Assembly: GCA_900313845.1 (NCBI GenBank)
Contig: OMTC01000094.1
Location: forward strand, 1-7,008
Length of the DNA stretch: 7,008 nucleotides
Direction of reading: 5' to 3'
DNA from: an uncultured Prevotellaceae bacterium
GTDB lineage: Bacteria; Bacteroidota; Bacteroidia; Bacteroidales; Bacteroidaceae
Part shown: positions 5,663-7,008 of the stretch, one piece after another
How positions within the stretch are numbered: position 1 is the first letter of the stretch
Layout of the letters: every line of letters begins with the position of its first letter
Made by a program: the position numbers and the translations under genes
The notes under the pieces: model-generated
The model's database searches: none
The model's input: only the letters and a program-made list of their open reading frames with translations
Told to the model about the DNA's origin: nothing

Positions 5663-6127
5663 ATGATTTATCTTTCTCTCGGAACGAATCTTGGCAATAA
5701 AGAAGAGAATCTTCGACTTGCTATCTCCGAAATACAAAAGCGGATTGGGACGGTTGTGTCTCAATCCGCTTTCATTGTTACTGAACCTTGGGGGTTCGAA
5801 TCAGAAAACAGTTTTCTGAATGCGTGTATCGGCATAGAAACGAATCTTCTACCATTTGAACTATTGGATGCCACGCAAGCAATAGAGCGCGATTTAGGGC
5901 GCAAAGAGAAAAGCAAAAACGAAGTCTATCACGACAGAATCATCGACATCGACATCCTCATCTATCATCATGCAGTGATTCGTACGCAGCGTCTCACGAT
6001 TCCTCATGCTCATCTGTCAGAGCGTCTGTTTGTACTCGAACCTCTCGATGAAATCGCTCATAATTTAATCGTTCCTGGTACGACGATGTCGGTGGGAGAG
6101 ATGCGCAAAGCCTTAGCAGCTTGCTGA
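5663..6127 (+). CDS. folK: 6-hydroxymethyl-7,8-dihydropterin pyrophosphokinase FolK (HPPK)
   Basis: Transfers pyrophosphate from ATP to 6-hydroxymethyl-7,8-dihydropterin, the step before dihydropteroate synthase in folate synthesis. The start at 5663 gives MIYLSLGTNLGNKEENL, the standard HPPK N-terminus, and a normal length of 154 residues. Upstream in-frame ATGs at 5600 and 5618 would add only repeat-encoded sequence. Motifs: TEPWGF (40-45) with F51-L52-N53 downstream, GRKEKS (79-84), and DRIIDIDIL (91-99). R92, D95 and D97 match the conserved substrate and metal ligands, here in the same numbering as the E. coli enzyme. PHAHLSERLFVLEPLDEI (114-131) is the C-terminal signature. The first catalytic-loop arginine appears as R80; the second is not obvious, though K81, K83 and K85 are close. 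The 3' end overlaps the convergent TatD-family gene by 70 bases. Confidence 0.94.
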   Translation: MIYLSLGTNLGNKEENLRLAISEIQKRIGTVVSQSAFIVTEPWGFESENSFLNACIGIETNLLPFELLDATQAIERDLGRKEKSKNEVYHDRIIDIDILIYHHAVIRTQRLTIPHAHLSERLFVLEPLDEIAHNLIVPGTTMSVGEMRKALAAC

Positions 6128-6678
6128 TAGATTTGTTCGATGGTGCATTCGCTCTCGTCCGTTTCCAACCACATTCGTCCTGCTTGCCAAGCCAAAGTCA
6201 AGCTATCCGCATTGAATTTCTCGCCAAAGGACAAATCGAATCCTTTCTGTAACAACTGTTTGGCTTGTTCGGGCTTTCCCCGAAAACCATGAAAAATACA
6301 TTTCACACCCACACACATCTTAATCACTTCATCCACCGCTTTCACACAATGCAAAACCAATGGTTTACCCGTTTGCTTTGCCAAGTCAATCTGTGCTTGA
6401 AAGCAATCCTTCTGTAATGACCACTCTCCACCTCGTAATTTGTCCAAGCCACACTCACCTATAGCTACCACTTGGGGTTGCAGGACTTGTTTCTTGAGGA
6501 TTTCAAAATCATCCTGCCAGTTCTTTGTCACATTCCAAGGATGAATGCCCACAGAACAATATTCAAAGCGGTCGATGTCTGCATTTGGCGAGCAATTGAC
6601 CACTGTGATGATTTTTCCATGAAAGGAGTTTTGAGGTTCTTCAGGGAGTTTATGTGTATGTATGTCAACAAATTCCAT
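6058..6678 (-). CDS. TatD-family metal-dependent hydrolase
   Basis: Amidohydrolase-superfamily TIM barrel; TatD members act as divalent-metal DNases or related hydrolases. Numbered from the ATG at 6678, the metal-binding set is present: FVDIHTH with H7 and H9, GECGLD with E75, LHC with H110, FHGFRG with H130 and ETDES with D174. Other landmarks are SVGIHPWN (42-49) and IYQQAA near the C-terminus. At 206 residues it matches the compact Bacteroidetes version and is shorter than the roughly 260-residue E. coli TatD. The usual C-terminal N-x-x-x-F ending is not evident. An in-frame ATG at 6702 would add MKIIVIEV; I prefer 6678 because the first barrel strand (xxDxHTH) normally begins within a few residues of the start. 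The gene is convergent with folK and divergent from the gene at 6800. The physiological substrate is unknown. Confidence 0.9.
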   Translation of the reverse strand: MEFVDIHTHKLPEEPQNSFHGKIITVVNCSPNADIDRFEYCSVGIHPWNVTKNWQDDFEILKKQVLQPQVVAIGECGLDKLRGGEWSLQKDCFQAQIDLAKQTGKPLVLHCVKAVDEVIKMCVGVKCIFHGFRGKPEQAKQLLQKGFDLSFGEKFNADSLTLAWQAGRMWLETDESECTIEQIYQQAAKALRISPTDIVVPGTIKL

Positions 6679-6709
6679 TACTTCTATAACGATTATTTTC
6701 ATTGAAAAT

Positions 6710-6740
6710 TTTGTGATTTCGAAGAATTATTATACTTTTG
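6710..6740 (+). promoter_or_regulatory. Bacteroidetes-type sigma-A promoter
   Basis: TTTG at 6710-6713 acts as the -33 element. It is followed after 19 bases by TACTTTTG at 6733-6740, an exact match to the -7 consensus TAnnTTTG. Transcription would start near 6747, giving a leader of about 53 bases to the ATG at 6800. The leader is AT-rich with no Shine-Dalgarno site, as usual in this phylum. Confidence 0.8.
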
Positions 6741-6799
6741 CTCCCAATCAAGCGAAATGAGCATTATTTCGTAGTTTTAACTTTAAATTTTTAAACACA

Positions 6800-7008
6800 A
6801 TGGGATTTTTCACAAAACTATGGAATGCCATCAAGGGTGGCAACAAAGAAGAACTTCAGAAGTTGAGCAAAGAAGCAGCTGAAAAGGTTGCTGACGTTGC
6901 TTCAGACGCAAAGGAGGCTATGGAAAACATAGCTGAGAAAGCATCAGATGTGGCTAAAGACGTTGCAGAAAAGGCATCGGACGTTGCAAAGGATGTAGCT
7001 GAAAAGGC
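6800..7008 (+). CDS. Hendecad-repeat, LEA/apolipoprotein-like helical protein (partial, 3' end cut)
   Basis: The gene starts with ATG at 6800 and stays open to the window edge, giving 69 complete codons. The N-terminus MGFFTKLWNAIKGGNKEEL has an amphipathic pattern (F3, F4, L7, W8, I11) and no signal peptide, so the product is probably cytoplasmic or membrane-associated. From residue 23 the chain falls into 11-residue units ending in V or I: SKEAAEKVADV, ASDAKEAMENI, then AEKASDVAKDV twice, with a further copy beginning at the edge. Such alanine/lysine/acid-rich hendecads form long amphipathic helices, as in group 3 LEA and YtxH-like proteins. I cannot assign a family. Its own strong promoter lies 60 bases upstream. 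A stress or membrane/protein-shielding role is conjecture. Confidence 0.82.
   Translation, partial: MGFFTKLWNAIKGGNKEELQKLSKEAAEKVADVASDAKEAMENIAEKASDVAKDVAEKASDVAKDVAEK
6932..7008 (+). repeat. 33-base in-frame coding repeat (11-residue unit)
   Basis: Units at 6932-6964 and 6965-6997 encode the identical peptide AEKASDVAKDV, and a third begins at 6998. Ten of the eleven codons differ between the two complete copies, always at a synonymous third base. The repeat is therefore exact in protein but strongly diverged in DNA. Confidence 0.9.

Noticed and set aside
6676..6702. Start of the TatD-family gene at 6702
   Set aside because: It is possible but adds eight residues (MKIIVIEV) before the first barrel strand, which homologues lack; the ATG at 6678 fits better. 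No consensus promoter for this gene is visible on the - strand to decide it.

Overview
This window reads as a chromosomal housekeeping stretch from a Bacteroidales bacterium, most likely Prevotella or a close relative. I base this on protein recognition (MiaB and QueA closely resemble what I recall of Bacteroides/Prevotella proteins), the conserved order ftsX - DUF3098 gene - uppP - truB - queA - folK, the lack of Shine-Dalgarno sites before starts, and one clean Bacteroidetes-type promoter (TTTG, 19 bases, TAnnTTTG). No phage, insertion sequence, CRISPR array, tRNA or rRNA is visible.

Layout. Six well-supported genes and one small membrane-protein gene run on the + strand: miaB (6-1328, true start perhaps outside the window), ftsX (1406-2281), a DUF3098 gene (2377-2619), uppP (2693-3535), truB (3572-4432), queA (4510-5571) and folK (5663-6127). 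A TatD-family hydrolase (6058-6678) lies on the - strand; it converges on folK and overlaps it by 70 bases. A divergent gene starts at 6800 under a recognisable promoter (6710-6740) and runs off the right edge. It encodes an alanine/lysine-rich protein made of 11-residue helical repeats.

Function. Three genes modify tRNA: MiaB (ms2i6A37), TruB (psi55) and QueA (queuosine at position 34). Two serve envelope growth and division: FtsX and UppP, with the two-helix DUF3098 protein between them. FolK belongs to folate synthesis. The + strand genes are close together and probably largely co-transcribed, though no operon promoter is seen.

The most unusual feature is between the genes. Four gaps (miaB/ftsX, ftsX/DUF3098, DUF3098/uppP, queA/folK) each hold 7-base direct repeats arranged as a quasi-palindrome: a purine-rich arm near the upstream stop codon, a short spacer, then a pyrimidine-rich arm before the next start. 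The heptad sequence differs from gap to gap, yet within a gap the two arms resemble each other's reverse complement. Two elements run into the upstream coding region and supply its last codons and stop. A degenerate pyrimidine-only tract lies between uppP and truB, and the truB/queA gap has none. I have seen similar repeats in Prevotella-like genomes, so this is a poorly explained pattern rather than certainly a new one. I found no convincing new multi-gene system.
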